From contig CM034236.1 in the NCBI GenBank assembly GCA_019916065.1, positions 15,577,167 through 15,641,166 of the forward strand: 64,000 nucleotides of DNA, read 5' to 3'. Numbering within the stretch: position 1 is the first letter of the stretch; each line of letters starts with the position of its first letter. This DNA is from Vitellaria paradoxa (lineage: Eukaryota > Streptophyta > Magnoliopsida > Ericales > Sapotaceae). Positions 22,545-33,479 of the stretch are shown here, one piece after another. The notes beneath the pieces were generated by a model. That model had not been told where the DNA came from and searched no databases. It worked only from the letters and a program-made list of their open reading frames with translations. The position numbers and the translations under genes were made by a program.

Positions 22545-24422
22545 GAATTGACGGCTTCGTGAAACAACTTCTCCCCTGTAGTGTGAGAGGAAAAAGGCCC
22601 TCTTCCATTAGGAAAACTCACACCTTCTCCCCAGTTTTGGAGTTTTGTTGTGTTTGTTTATGCTTTTATACGCCAAGATGTAGAATAATTTTGGATAAAC
22701 CTTTGGTCATAGAATGATTTTGTTGTGATTATTGTTAATATTGGGAGAGTGAAATGGTATGATAGAGCTGATTATATATGAACATTGAAAATACTTTCAG
22801 GAGTTTTTTTTTTAGGAGTAATCACATTTTACTCTCTTAGGGTTTGACTAAAAATACAACTCATTTTTAGTTTAGAAGGTAATAAATAGCTCGTTTAAAA
22901 TTTATCCCTGATTAATTATGGTTGTAAAAGAGGATGAAAAAATGAGGAAAAATAAAACTATTGAGAAAAATTTTGTGAAGTTAATTGGTTATTTGTAAAT
23001 TTCTTTTGGAAGGTTGAATGTGTTGGCACTTTATAGGTATTTTAAAAATTTTATAAAAAATTAATCAATTTTGAAAGTTGATTAAATTTGTAAATCTTCA
23101 TTTTTAATTGAATGTTTAATTTAATATATAACTATCAGTCCATGGAATATATTTTGTAATGTTATTTATTTTGTATATTGCTTACATTATTTTGTTAGAT
23201 GATTCACATAATTAAAGACTGTTAACTATTTATTTGTGAATTGTTAATTAATCCTAAATTAATTGTTAATTGTTAATGTATTTCAAACAAAATTGTTAGT
23301 TGTTTGAAGTAAATATGCTTAATCCTTTATTTATTTGCTTGCTTTTTCATGATTTTTGTAGTTTGGTTTAAATATTTTTAGCAAGGTCATTTATTAGTAT
23401 TTTTCACTATTTTTAATATACTAAGAAATCTAAAAAATACTCAAAAATCTTATAAATACTTAAAAATAAGTTTTAAATAAATTGGTTAGTAAATAAAATG
23501 AGTGTAAGAAAAGTCCAAACTAAAAAAGCTCATTCCCATAAACAAAATGTAATTTATATCGAAGATAGTAAATAGAAGGACAATTATTTTAAACAAATAA
23601 GAGAATGCCCATTAATTAGAACAAAATGTATTTAAACAAATATTTAGGCAAGTAAGACAACAACTTTACTAAATAAATAAAAAAAATAACTTTAACTGAT
23701 TAAGACAAATAATTTAAGAATTTAATTAAACACAAATTAATTCTATCGATTAGACAACATTAAAAAAATATAACAGTAATCTTACAAATTGAATTAATTA
23801 GACAAAATTAGTTATGGTAGTTAGTTATAATAAATCTTACAAATTAACTAGCAATTGCCGACACCAAATTTTACATAAATATAATTTGGCGTGTAAACGA
23901 TGTAAATTTAACTTTGTAAAGCAAACTTACATAAAAAATTGTAAAAATAATTCATAAAAAAAAATCATTAATCAAAACAGATTAAGATATGAAGTTTTAT
24001 TATTTATTACAAATATTATCACAATTTTTAAAATACGAATTTAACATCTTTTATTTGAAAACTTATTAAAAAAAACATATAAATGTAAACCAAACTTCAC
24101 GTGTTACCAAACGGCCCCTTAAGTTTTTATTAAAATTCGCTTGAACTAAGTCATCTTATGAAATTCACGATGGTAAACGTGGGTTCATATAAAATGAATG
24201 ATATTCTACAACAATGAGTGTGAATACAAGCGATTAGTAATTTGAAACTTCGAGGTACTATCTTCATGCGGTGTGGTTGCGTTTATTTTTAAAAATTGCT
24301 AGTACTATCTTTATGTATGTGAATATACATCTCTTTACAAATATTGAATATCTAGATTCGATATTAAATCTCTTAAAATCTATCTTTCATGGTTTAATTA
24401 TCAAAACAGTTTCTAACTTAAC
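20870..24422. other. AT-rich filler of the CACTA element
   Basis: No coding region recognised. There is a long T run at about 22518-22542, dense AATTAATT-type sequence around 21930-22340, and at 24087-24104 the 18-mer AAACCAAACTTCACGTGT that also begins the satellite monomers downstream. TTACCAAACGGCCCCTTAAG at about 24104 resembles one end of a MITE, but no partner end was found. Confidence 0.6.
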
Positions 24423-25005
24423 ATGCCAAACATCCCTTATTACAATTTGAATAGTATATTTATGTCCACGCATATGCATACATTCATTTTTCCAAATAAA
24501 CTTAGACCCGTTCGAGGATCGTATCATGACTATCGATTGGTCACCGTCGATGCGACGATGTGGGTTTTTTTAATGCTTGCTTCGTTTTCATCGCATGGAT
24601 GCACAAATCGACGTATGCGATTCTTGAATTGTCCAATTTGGACAGTTTGGGAATGCAATTATCCATCTTGTACTCAACATTGACTATGTGAGTTCTATGT
24701 TAGGCAAGGTTTCGTGTAGCTACTCCCATTGTTCTCTGGGTACATACATAAATGCGTGAAACACCACTTTTATGTCGTGTGCTTGGAGAATTACGCGGAG
24801 ATGCTGCCGAAATTTCTTCTGATAATAGAACGAGGAAACATCGTGTTGAGTAAGAGGTGGATTGTGCATTCTCGAATGGGATTGGACCAACTACCTTGTA
24901 GTGGGAAGCATTTAGGTTCTTTTACAAATGAGCATACATGTAGGTGTCAACTGCTAAGTTATTTAAACATATATCGTCCACCTGTTCAGTACGTTTGATG
25001 ACATT
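24423..25005 (+). other. Region upstream of TNPD, partly open but unrecognised
   Basis: Two open stretches (24423-24683 and 24729-24998) translate to Cys/His-containing sequence without similarity that I recognise. They may be leader, first-exon remains of the transposase transcription unit, or chance ORFs in sequence less AT-rich than the upstream filler. No start or splice structure could be justified. Confidence 0.3.
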
Positions 25006-27123
25006 ATGCTTGAAGCGATGGACAAGAGCTGGATTGACTTGCCGAATAGGTTGACCTCTCGCTATGTCCAAGGGATTGACGACTTCATTGCGTACACCCA
25101 CCAGTTGACTGCTCAGCAATCAATCAATTGCCCATGCAGAAAGTGTATCAATCGATATCATTTTACCTGGGATGTGGTAAGGGACCATCTATTGAGGCAC
25201 GGGTTCTTAAAGACTTATAAGAATTGGACAAAACATGGGGAGCTTTACATTTCGCATCGCGCTGAGAAAAGAGTAAATCTATATAACGATGTGGAGCTTG
25301 GTGATCAGATGATGGAAATGATTCAGGATATCATGGCTAGGATGCCCCCCAGAACCAAGTACTACGGCGGATGAAGCGGGTGCATGTAATCCAAAGTCCG
25401 GTGCTAACGATGATGCATTAAGGTTTTTTAAAATTTTAGATGATGCAAACATTGAGTTATATCCCGAATGCCAAAATTACAGTCAACTGTCTTTCATAGT
25501 TGAGTTGTTGCACCTGAAAGTTCTTAACCAGTGGACCAATAGCTCATTCGACATGTTATTAGAGTTGTTGAGAAAGGTCCTGCCGGATGGTGCAAGGGTT
25601 TGTGAGTCCTACTATCAAGCTTGTAAGTTGACCGAAGATTTAGGTTTCATGTATGAGACATGGGATGCGTGCCCAAATAATTATATGTTGTTTTAGAATG
25701 AGCATGCAACCCTTGACAAATGTCTTATATGCAATAGTTCTAGATGGTAGCAAGGCATTCTAGCCCAGAGTACCAATGTTCAGTGGAGAAAGAGTGCAAA
25801 ACTAGTCGCTGCAAAGCAAGTTCGATGCTTTCCTTTGAAGCTGAGGCTGAAAAAGTTGTTTATATCATCAAAGACGGCTAAGTTAATGAGATGGCATGCA
25901 GAGAACAGTTATAACAATAGAAAAATGATTCATTCGTTTGACTCCCCAGCCTGGAAAGATTTTGATCAGCGGCATCTAGACTTCTCCTCCGACTATCGGA
26001 ATGTCCGTCTTGGTTTGGCTGTGGATGGGGTAAATCCTTTTAGAGTAATGAATATTTCACACAGTACATGGCCGGTTATCCTGGTTCCTTATAACCTTCC
26101 GCCATGGCTGTGCATGAAGCAACTGTTTTTAATTCTGTCAACTATAATTGATGGGCCGAAAGGGCTGGGAAATAAAATCGATGTCTACTTGCAACTGTTG
26201 ATGGAAGAGTTGCAGGAATTGTGGACTGAAGGTGTGATGGCTTTTGATGCAGCGTCCAATGAAATGTTCAACCTTCATGGAGGCTTGTTGTGGACGCTTA
26301 ACGACTTCTCAGCATATGGCAACTTATCTTGCTGGAGTACGAAAGGGAAGTTCGCTTGTCCTCTTTGCAATAAGAGCACACAGTCACGGTGGTTGCGTCA
26401 TAGTAAGAAGTTTAGTTACATAGGTCACAGACGATTCTTGCCCAGCACACTTAGGTCCAGGAAGAACAAAACTACCTTTGATGGGAACCGTGAGTTTGGC
26501 CCGGCCCTGCAAAGATTAAGTGGGCTTGACTTATTGACCTAGCTTGAGGCGGATGGTATACGGACTGTCTACAAGCCCACCGACTTAAGGCTTGGATTAC
26601 CCAGATCAACTAAGCCTCGCTGCCATAGTTGGAAGAAAAAAACATATTTTTTGAGTTACCCTATTGGAAGGACAACTTGGTAATGCATAACTTAGACATC
26701 ATGCACATTGAGAAGAATGTGTGTGACAAGTTATTTTAGACGATATTGGGTGACAAAATAAAATCGAAAGACACTGCCAATGCTAGGCGTGATTTGGAAG
26801 ATATGGGATTGTAGCAACCATTGCATTTGCAGTTGAGAGGAGTAACTAGGGCATATGTACCACCAGTACAATTCACAATAAGCCGTGATGAGAAGGAGTT
26901 ATTTCTCAGCGTCCTCCAAAGTGTCAGGGTGCCAGATGGGTATTGTTCTAATATCTCGAGACGGGTGAATATGCAGAAGAGGACTTTATCCGGTTTAAAA
27001 AGTCATGATTGTCATATCCTTATGCAACAACTGATTCCTATTGCTATTCGTCGATGTTTGTCAAAGAAGGTTGTTGAACCTTTGATAGAGCTTAGTAACT
27101 TCTTCCGACTGTTGTGTTCATAA
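25006..27123 (+). pseudogene. CACTA TNPD-type transposase, decayed
   Basis: The natural start is probably MDKSWIDLPNR at 25018. The Transpos_assoc domain follows (NCPCRKCINRYHF, VRDHLLRHGF), then the TNP2 core: LYPECQNYSQLSFIVELLHLK, LLELLRKVLPDG, AVDGVNPFRVMNISHSTWPV, LPPWLCMK, DVYLQLLMEELQELWTEGV, LWTLNDFSAYGNLS, CPLCNKST, FFELPYWKDNLVMHNLD, IMHIEKNVCDKLF and, at the end, SGLKSHDCHILMQQLIPIAI. This is the catalytic-type CACTA transposase. It is broken by a frameshift at a C6 run (about 25345), in-frame stops at 25694, 25748, 26540, 26737, 26812 and 27121, and a second frameshift near the A7 run at about 26636. Most stops stand where relatives have Gln or Trp, so single C-to-T or G-to-A changes explain them. 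Nearly full length, recently enough dead that all motifs are readable. Confidence 0.9.
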
Positions 27124-28460
27124 GTTTACCATTTGGCCAAGTTTAGTAGCTACCATCACCCTGTGGGGAAGTCAGCTAGCCGCCTCATTACGCAGTTGGG
27201 TGTGATGGTCCGCGATGGATACCTCGTGTCGTTGTCTATCATGGATTGGGCGACTGTGCCCGTCGAGACATTAGACCGCATATGGCAGGAGGTCATGGTG
27301 AGCTACGTTAACATGTTTCCATTTGAAATTATTTTTGCGTATTATCATTGCTAATATATAATATAAATTGTGTGATTAGGATAATGTGGTTGATTGTTCT
27401 CCAAAGTTTCGGCCTGTTTGCATGGCAAAGTGCCGAAAGATTTGGAAGGACCACAAGTGCATTGTGAAGAGGAAATATTTCACGCCTTTCGTGGGATCCC
27501 CAGACATTTTACAATGCTGTCCTTCTTGCGTGGTTATAGAGCAGTGGCTAGACCTCGTAGTGTACTGGTTGAGTGGCTCAGCCCAGGTATAATTTAATAA
27601 AATTATACAATTTATTTCCTTCGTGTTTATTAGGGTGATAAATCTTTTTGATTGTTGCTACTAATTCGAACGCAGGCTGAGGCGACTACAAACTCAGCCA
27701 ATCGGGCCAACCTTGGCGCACCGCACACGACAAGTGGGAGGCATATTCAGGATATAATTCATGAGGTATATAGTTATGTCATAGTTCACTATAGCTTATC
27801 TTTGTATATCCTGCATTTTTAAGTTTAATTATTTATTTTGCTAGCTAATGTAATTCACATTTTATGCAAATGCAGGCAGAAGGGATCCAGGCACGCCTAG
27901 CAGAGCTCTTAGAGTTAGAGTGTGACTTGCCGGAGGTCTGGGATAGAATTTATGGAGAGGTTGTAGGCCGGGATGGCCATGGCTACACACATAGCGTGGG
28001 CTCCAATATACCCCGATCTGTGGTTCGGCAGGCAGTTGCGACAGCGTCTGCTATAGCATCGCAGAGACACACAGAGGCAAAGATCGAGCGACTTTTAGCT
28101 GAGCGCTTGGACATATTTCTATCAGACGTGCGCGAGGAATTGTGTGCAGAGATTCGAGCTGAGCTTCAGGAGGAGATCCAGGCGAAGATTCTTGCTAGCG
28201 TTCGTGCTGAGGTCCAGACCAAGGTTCAAGCTGAGGTGCTCCAGGAGGTATGTGCAGATATGGAGCGCATTGATCATCTTCGGGAGCAGCTATGTGCAGA
28301 GTTTCGTGATAGTCAACACCGAACTCGAGTAACATAATATGAGTTTCAATGGTTCAATTTTGTTATGACTGTATCCTCCTTACAATAAACGATAACTAAA
28401 ATTGTAATCTACTACTTGTAGGATGGAGATGATGACACTGGGCCGGCCTCTGGGATGTAG
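27124..28460 (+). CDS. Ptta/En/Spm transposase-type gene (Transposase_24-like), apparently intact
   Basis: Exons ending at 27297, then 27380-27586, 27676-27765, 27876-28328 and 28422-28460 (TAG) have GT-AG introns, all phase 0, and stay open throughout. The translation contains ASRLITQLGVMVRDGYL, FRPVCMAKCRKIWKDHKC, EQWLDLVVYWLSGSAQ, NSANRANLGAPHTTSGRHI and VWDRIYGEVVGRDGHGYT, which together follow the plant Ptta/En/Spm (Transposase_24) pattern. The PHTTSG block after NSANRA is the clearest match. The last large exon is a long Glu/Arg-rich helix (about 28080-28310) with repeated EEIQAKI, AEVQTKVQAEV-type heptads, likely a coiled coil. The family accompanies TNPD in CACTA elements and may bind DNA. 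The start is unsettled: a stop at 27121 precedes it in frame and the first ATG is 27205 (293 aa from there); a further 5' exon may exist. Confidence 0.75.
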
Positions 28461-28519
28461 ATACTATCACCATCAGGTATAAAACTATTTACGAAGTTTT
28501 AATTTTAACTACTGTGTAT

Positions 28520-31180
28520 AATTTACGATTTAGAGTTGACACTTAAGGTTTACGCCAAACTCAAGTACTTTAGAAACTATAGACTCCTCAATCATTTTGG
28601 AAATGTAATTCGTTGCAAACCAAACTTCACGTGTAGTAAGTCTAGGTCATTTAGAAACCGCAAGAGCTGACCGGGCTTGAATCCGAGTCACAGCGGGCCC
28701 CAGATGGCCCTGGGTAGGATTGAGTTGGCACTTAAGCACTAAGTGTCAATTATTTAGGTTTCGACTCATCAAACTGATGAAACAAGGTACGTTGCAAACC
28801 AAATTTCACGTGTAGCGAGTCTAAGTCATTTAGAAACTGTAGGAATTGATAGAGCTTGAATCTGAGGCACGACAATCTCGGGATGGCCCCAGGTAGAATT
28901 GAGTTGGCACTTGAGCGTTAAGTGTCAACTACTTAGGTTTCGACTCCTCAGACTGAGTAAACGGGATCTATTGCAAACCAAACTTCACATGTAGCGAGTC
29001 TAGGTCATTCAGAAACCATAGGAACTAATTGGGCTTGAATCGGCGTCACAGTGGGCCCGGGATGGCCCTGGGTAGGATCGAGTTAACAGTTAAGGTTTAT
29101 AACATCCCGTACTTAGGTTTCGACTCCTCAAACTGAGGAAACGGGGTCTGTCGCAAACCAAATTTCATGTGTAGTGAGTCTAAGTCATTTAAAAATTGTA
29201 GAAATTAACCAGGTTTGAATCCGAGTCACGGTGGGCTCGGGATGGCCCCGGGTAGGATCGAGTTGCCACTTAAGCGCTAAGTGTCAATTATTTAGGTTTT
29301 GACTCCTCAAACCGAGGAAACGGGGTCCGTTGGAAACCAAATTTCACGTGTAGTGAGTCTAAGTTATTTAAAAATTGTAGGAATTGACTAAGCTTGAATC
29401 TAAATCACAGCGAGCTCAGGATGGCCCCGGGTAGGATCGAGTTGACACTTAAGCACTAAGAGTAGATCTATTTACGTTTCGACTCCTCAAACTAATGAAA
29501 TGGGGTTTGTTGCAAACCAAATTTCACGTGTAGCGAGTCTAAGTCATTTAGAAACTGTAGGAATTGACCGAAGTTGAATATGAGGCGCAACAATCCCGGG
29601 ATGGCCCCAGGTAGAATTGAGTTGGCACTTAAGCATTAAGTGTCAACTACTTAGGTATCGACTCCTTAAACCGAGTAAACGGGATCCATTGCAAACCAAA
29701 CTTCACGTGTAGCAAGTCTAGGTCATTTAGAAACCACAGGAACTAACCGGGCTTGAATCGGCGTCACAATGGGCCTAGGATGGCCCTAGGTAGGATTGAG
29801 TTAACAGTTAAGGTTTATAACATCCCATACTTAGGTTTCGACTCCTCAAACTAAGGAAACGGGGTCTGTTGCAAACCAAATTTCACGTGTAGTGAGTCTA
29901 AGTCATTTAGAAATTATAGAAATTAACCAGGTTTGAATCCGAGTCATGGTGGGCTCGGGATGGCCCCAGGTAGGATCGAGTTGGCACTTAAGCGCTAAGT
30001 GTCAATTATTTAGGTTTTGACTCCTCAAACCGAGGAAACGAGATTCATTAGAAACCAAATTTCATGTGTAGCGAGTTGAAGTCATTTAGAAATTGTATGA
30101 ATTGACCAGGCTTCAATCTGAATCACGGCAGGCCCCGGATGGCCCTGGGTAGGATCGAGTTGGCACTTAAGCACTAAGTGTCAATTTTTTAGGTTTCGAC
30201 TCCTCAAACTGATGAAACGGGGTTCGTTGCAAACCAAATTTCACATGTAGCGAGTCTAAGTCATTTAGAAACTGTAAGAATTGACCGAGCTTGAATCTGA
30301 GGCACAACAGTCCTGGGATGGCCCCAGGTAGAATTGAGTTGGCACTTGAGCGTTAAGTGTCAATTACTTAGGTTTCGACTCCTCAAACTAAGTAAGCTCA
30401 AACTAAGTAAACGGGATCCGTTGTAAGCCAAACTTCACGTGTAGCGAGTCTAGGTCATTTAGAAACCGCAGGAACTAACCGGGCTTGAATCAGCGTCACA
30501 GTGGGCCCAGGATGGCCTCGGGTAGGAACGAGTTAACAATTAAGGTTTATAACGTCCCGTACTTAGGTTTTGACTCCTCAAACTGAGGAAATGAGGTCCG
30601 TTGCAAACCAAATTTCACCTGTAGTGAGTCTAAGTCAATTAAAAATTGTAGGAATTAACCAGGTTTGAATCTGAGTCACGGCGAGCCCAGGATGGCCCCC
30701 GGGTAGGATCGAGTTGGCACTTAACCGCTGAGTGTTAATTATTTAGGTTTCAACTCCTCAAACCGAGGAAACAAGGTCCGTTGCAAACCAAATTTCACGT
30801 GTAGTAAGTCTTGATCATTTAGAAACTATGGGAGCTAACTGGGCTTGAATCTGAGTCATGGCGGGCGCAGGATGGCCCCAGGGAGGATCGAATCAACACT
30901 TAATACTTTAGTGTCAACTATGTAGGTTTCAACTCCTCAAACCGAGCAAATGTGGTCTGTTGCAAACCAAATTTTGCGTGTTGCGAGTCTAGATCATTTA
31001 GAAACTGTGAAAATTGACTGGGCTTGAATCCAAGTGATGACGAGCCCGGGATGGTCTCAGGTAAGATCAAGTTGACACTTAAGGTTTATAGCGTCCTGTA
31101 CTTAGGTTTCGACTTCTCAAACCAAGGAAACGGGGTCCATTGCAAACTGAACTTCACATGTAGGATCGACTTGACACTTA
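28520..31180. repeat. Tandem array of about 180 bp monomers in a four-monomer higher-order repeat
   Basis: The anchor TGCAAACCAAAYTTCACGTG recurs at 28615, 28794, 28973, 29153, 29332, 29512, 29691, 29871, 30050, 30229, 30423, 30603, 30783, 30962 and 31142, spacing 179-180 bp except one of 194 (a local duplication of AACTAAGTAAGCTC). Diagnostic variants give four types. A (28794, 29512, 30229) has GAGGCRCRACARTC. B (28973, 29691, 30423) has CRGCGTCACARTGGGCC and AAGGTTTATAACRTCCC. C (29153, 29871, 30603) has ATTAACCAGGTTTGAATC. D (28615, 29332, 30050, 30783) comes before A. Order: D, then ABCD three times, then a B-like monomer and a partial one. Most monomers carry a CACGTG G-box. It lies between the second transposase gene and the right CACTA end, no coding frame crosses it, and it is not a CRISPR array. 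Confidence 0.95.
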
Positions 31181-31529
31181 AGTTTGAATATATTTAAATA
31201 TTCACACTTTCAATTATTTTATGAGTTTGATTTTGTATTCATAATAATTATGACATTTTTAATTTAATTGTTTTGTGTCTTTCAGCTTCGATGGACGCTC
31301 AAATTGTTTTGAGGTCGATTGCAATGGATGCAAGGGAATGTTGTTTCTTTTTAAAGTATTTGTAGTTAAAATATTTGATGTTATATGTATTTTTTGCTAC
31401 ATATTTTATGAAAATTTATAATTTTATTTAGATAATTTTGATTTCATTTTAGTATATATAATGCACAGGTTTTGCTATAAAAATGTACAAGTTGTTCTTT
31501 TAGTTTGAAATAGAATTAGCTTTTTTTTT

Positions 31530-31816
31530 TCAAGGAAAATGCCTTTGGTCGACTGTCTGGTAGCGGCCGAGAAAAACATTAATCGACCACCTGGTAGCAA
31601 ACGAGAAAACCTTTGGTCGCGATCTTTTGTCGACCGGTTTGGTCAGACGGAACCTTTGTCGACCGCTTTGAGGTGGCCGAATATTCGCTTTCTCGACCCA
31701 GCGAATATGGCCGCTATTAAGCAGTCGTTTGACGGTCGAGAAAACATTTGTTGACTGCTTTGAGGACTTTTCTCGACCACTTGAGGCGGCCGAGAAAACC
31801 AATGTTCCTAGTAGTG
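31530..31816. repeat. CACTA right terminal and subterminal repeat region
   Basis: At least eight copies of the words GGTCGAGAAAAC, GGCCGAGAAAAC, TTTTGTCGACC and TTTCTCGACC in both orientations, spaced 20-60 bp, ending in the inverted terminal CTAGTAGTG. The same word (CCGGTCGAGAAAAC) occurs just inside the left end at about 19933. By analogy with TNPA sites of En/Spm these are probable transposase-binding motifs. Open frames through here are artefacts of the repeat. Confidence 0.85.
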
Positions 31817-31819
31817 TGA

Positions 31820-32229
31820 AATCCACTAAAATAAAAATTGAGTAAACAACTAAAAATATATGAAAATGATCACAATTGTTAAATGAAAGAAAAAATAATT
31901 TTTAACCATTAAATCTTAGTTTGTGAGAAAACATTTTTAAAAACCATCCTGTTTTATTATATAGATATTATACACTTAACAATTATTGTAGTGTGTAGTT
32001 TAAAGAATATAATATATTAAGCACAATTAAATGGATCTGTAAAATAAAAAAAAAAAGATATTTATAATATTCTAGGTCTTACATTTAAAAAATAAAAATA
32101 AAAAATGAAAAGAACGAGAATCCCCCATCATTAGTTCCTCCAGGGGTTGACTTTTAAATTTGGAACTGAAGAAACAGTTACTCTGGATCAAAAAAATGAA
32201 CATAAAGAGTTAGAACTGTTAAAGGAATT
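31820..32229. other. AT-rich spacer right of the CACTA element
   Basis: No gene or repeat boundary recognised; short A runs only. A GC-richer stretch begins at about 32100. Confidence 0.6.
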
Positions 32230-32352
32230 CATTCATCTACACTGCTAAACATGCATTGATGATACAATTTCTGTACAAGGTTTGCCAAAACCAAAAGTAT
32301 TCCTATATACAAGCTACAAGTACAGGAGTTCATAAGTTAATGCATACAACAC

Positions 32353-32785
32353 TCAAAAAACACTCACCGTCGATGATGATGACGATGATGAGATCCATTG
32401 GCGAATAAGTTTTCTAGTGGAGCGTGGTACAAGAAACATCCGAAACCTGGTACGAGAAACATCCAGGAAATCAACGCGACAGCAGCTTTTCTGAGCAAGT
32501 TCCTTAAGTTCCACCCATTTCTTTTCTTTTTCTTTTTTTTTTTTAAATCTTTTTCCTTGCAGCATTGAACGTTGTTTTGCTGCGAATGGAAGCTCGGGAA
32601 ATAGCAAGAGACAAGTCACAGCAGCAGAGGGGAAGAGTAAAAGCTTCTTGATTAACGGATATGGGATCACGCAATTGCAGCAATAGCTTTACCATGGTAT
32701 TATTGTAAGATTCCCATCTGCAAAAAGGAACTAAAAATTGAATTGCATTTCTAAATATGCGAATTTCTATGCCAATAGAAACCAA
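32353..32785 (-). other. Possible gene exons of unknown identity
   Basis: This stretch is less AT-rich than its surroundings and open in more than one frame. On the minus strand an acceptor-like CCTTTTTGCAG precedes WESYNNTMVKLLLQLRDP (from about 32718), open to 32543. Further on, KKWVELKELAQKS and FRMFLVPRSTRKLIRQWISS lead to a donor-like GTGAGT at about 32360. On the plus strand a strong polypyrimidine-AG acceptor (about 32525-32565) precedes another open stretch. I recognise no protein family on either strand. It could be the end of a diverged gene, a non-coding transcript or chance. Confidence 0.25.
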
Positions 32786-33479
32786 TGCTGCTTATACTTT
32801 GCTTTGCAGTTACTAAACAGAAGGGGGAAAAAAAAAAGACTTAAAAAAACACAGCCACTACCATCTTAATTTCACCACCCATCAACATAAGGAATTAATT
32901 AATAGTTTGATAGAATTTTGGTAATAATCAAACAAGATCGATCAATTATAATATATGTTTTTGGCAATCCAACAAGAGATCAACACCGTTTCGTGCCCAT
33001 AAACCAGAATTATGAATGGAAAGGAACCTTTACAGCTACGTAGATAAGGCCATATCTTGCCAAATCCAGAAAGCACCTTTGAATTGACCAAAAATTCATT
33101 ACTATCATATAACCCAAGCTGATAAACTTTTATAAGGTAAATGATAAATCACTTCTACATGAACGTAAATTCCGTTCACAAGAACCTCAAATGATGAACT
33201 CCTTAAAGAGGTTAGATCAAAGGTAAAGGTAAAAGCCAGGCAGAGAGTCCAGCCTGTTTTAATGCCTAACAAGAGGGCAGCCAGGAATTTATTTAACCGG
33301 GGAGGGAATTTGAAAACTCTGCCCCAACCGATAGAACAGCTGGTTAAAAAAAAGAACGAAAGAAACTTCACAACAGTAATATTGAGATCAAGAGCCACCT
33401 CTCAGAACCCGAAAATGGCTGTGATGACATCTCCCTTGTGAACTCCTGACTATTTTTTTCCCCAGCACGCCCTTTGTAT
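32786..33479. other. Unassigned sequence
   Basis: No protein or RNA gene recognised. A 97-codon minus-strand frame (33105-33398) has a hydrophobic start but no recognisable family and no supporting splice or start context. A G run at about 33494 marks the beginning of the tandem duplication that follows. Confidence 0.5.

Larger units (their letters stand above)
19880..31816 (+). mobile_element. Complete CACTA (En/Spm) transposon with captured gene fragment and satellite-like array
   Basis: The left end is CACTACAAGAGAAAG at 19880; the right end reads CTAGTAGTG to 31816, i.e. CACTACTAGGAAC in reverse. Both sides carry the 3 bp target duplication TGA (19877-19879, 31817-31819), the hallmark of CACTA transposition. 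Subterminal regions repeat GGTCGAGAAAAC-type words in both orientations, the usual transposase-binding arrangement. In order it contains: a GC-rich subterminal part with a duplicated segment, a captured tau-GST fragment (20476-20676, -), AT-rich filler, a decayed TNPD transposase (25006-27123), a Transposase_24-like multi-exon gene (27124-28460), a 2.6 kb tandem array and the right subterminal repeats. With a broken TNPD it is probably not autonomous. Confidence 0.93.

Noticed and set aside
28520..31180. CRISPR-like array
   Set aside because: The repeat unit is 180 bp with no short repeat/unique spacer structure, and the DNA is plant nuclear; it is a tandem array.
31530..31826. 71- and 98-codon ORFs at the right CACTA end
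   Set aside because: They translate the subterminal GTCGAGAAAAC-type repeats and run into the terminal inverted repeat.
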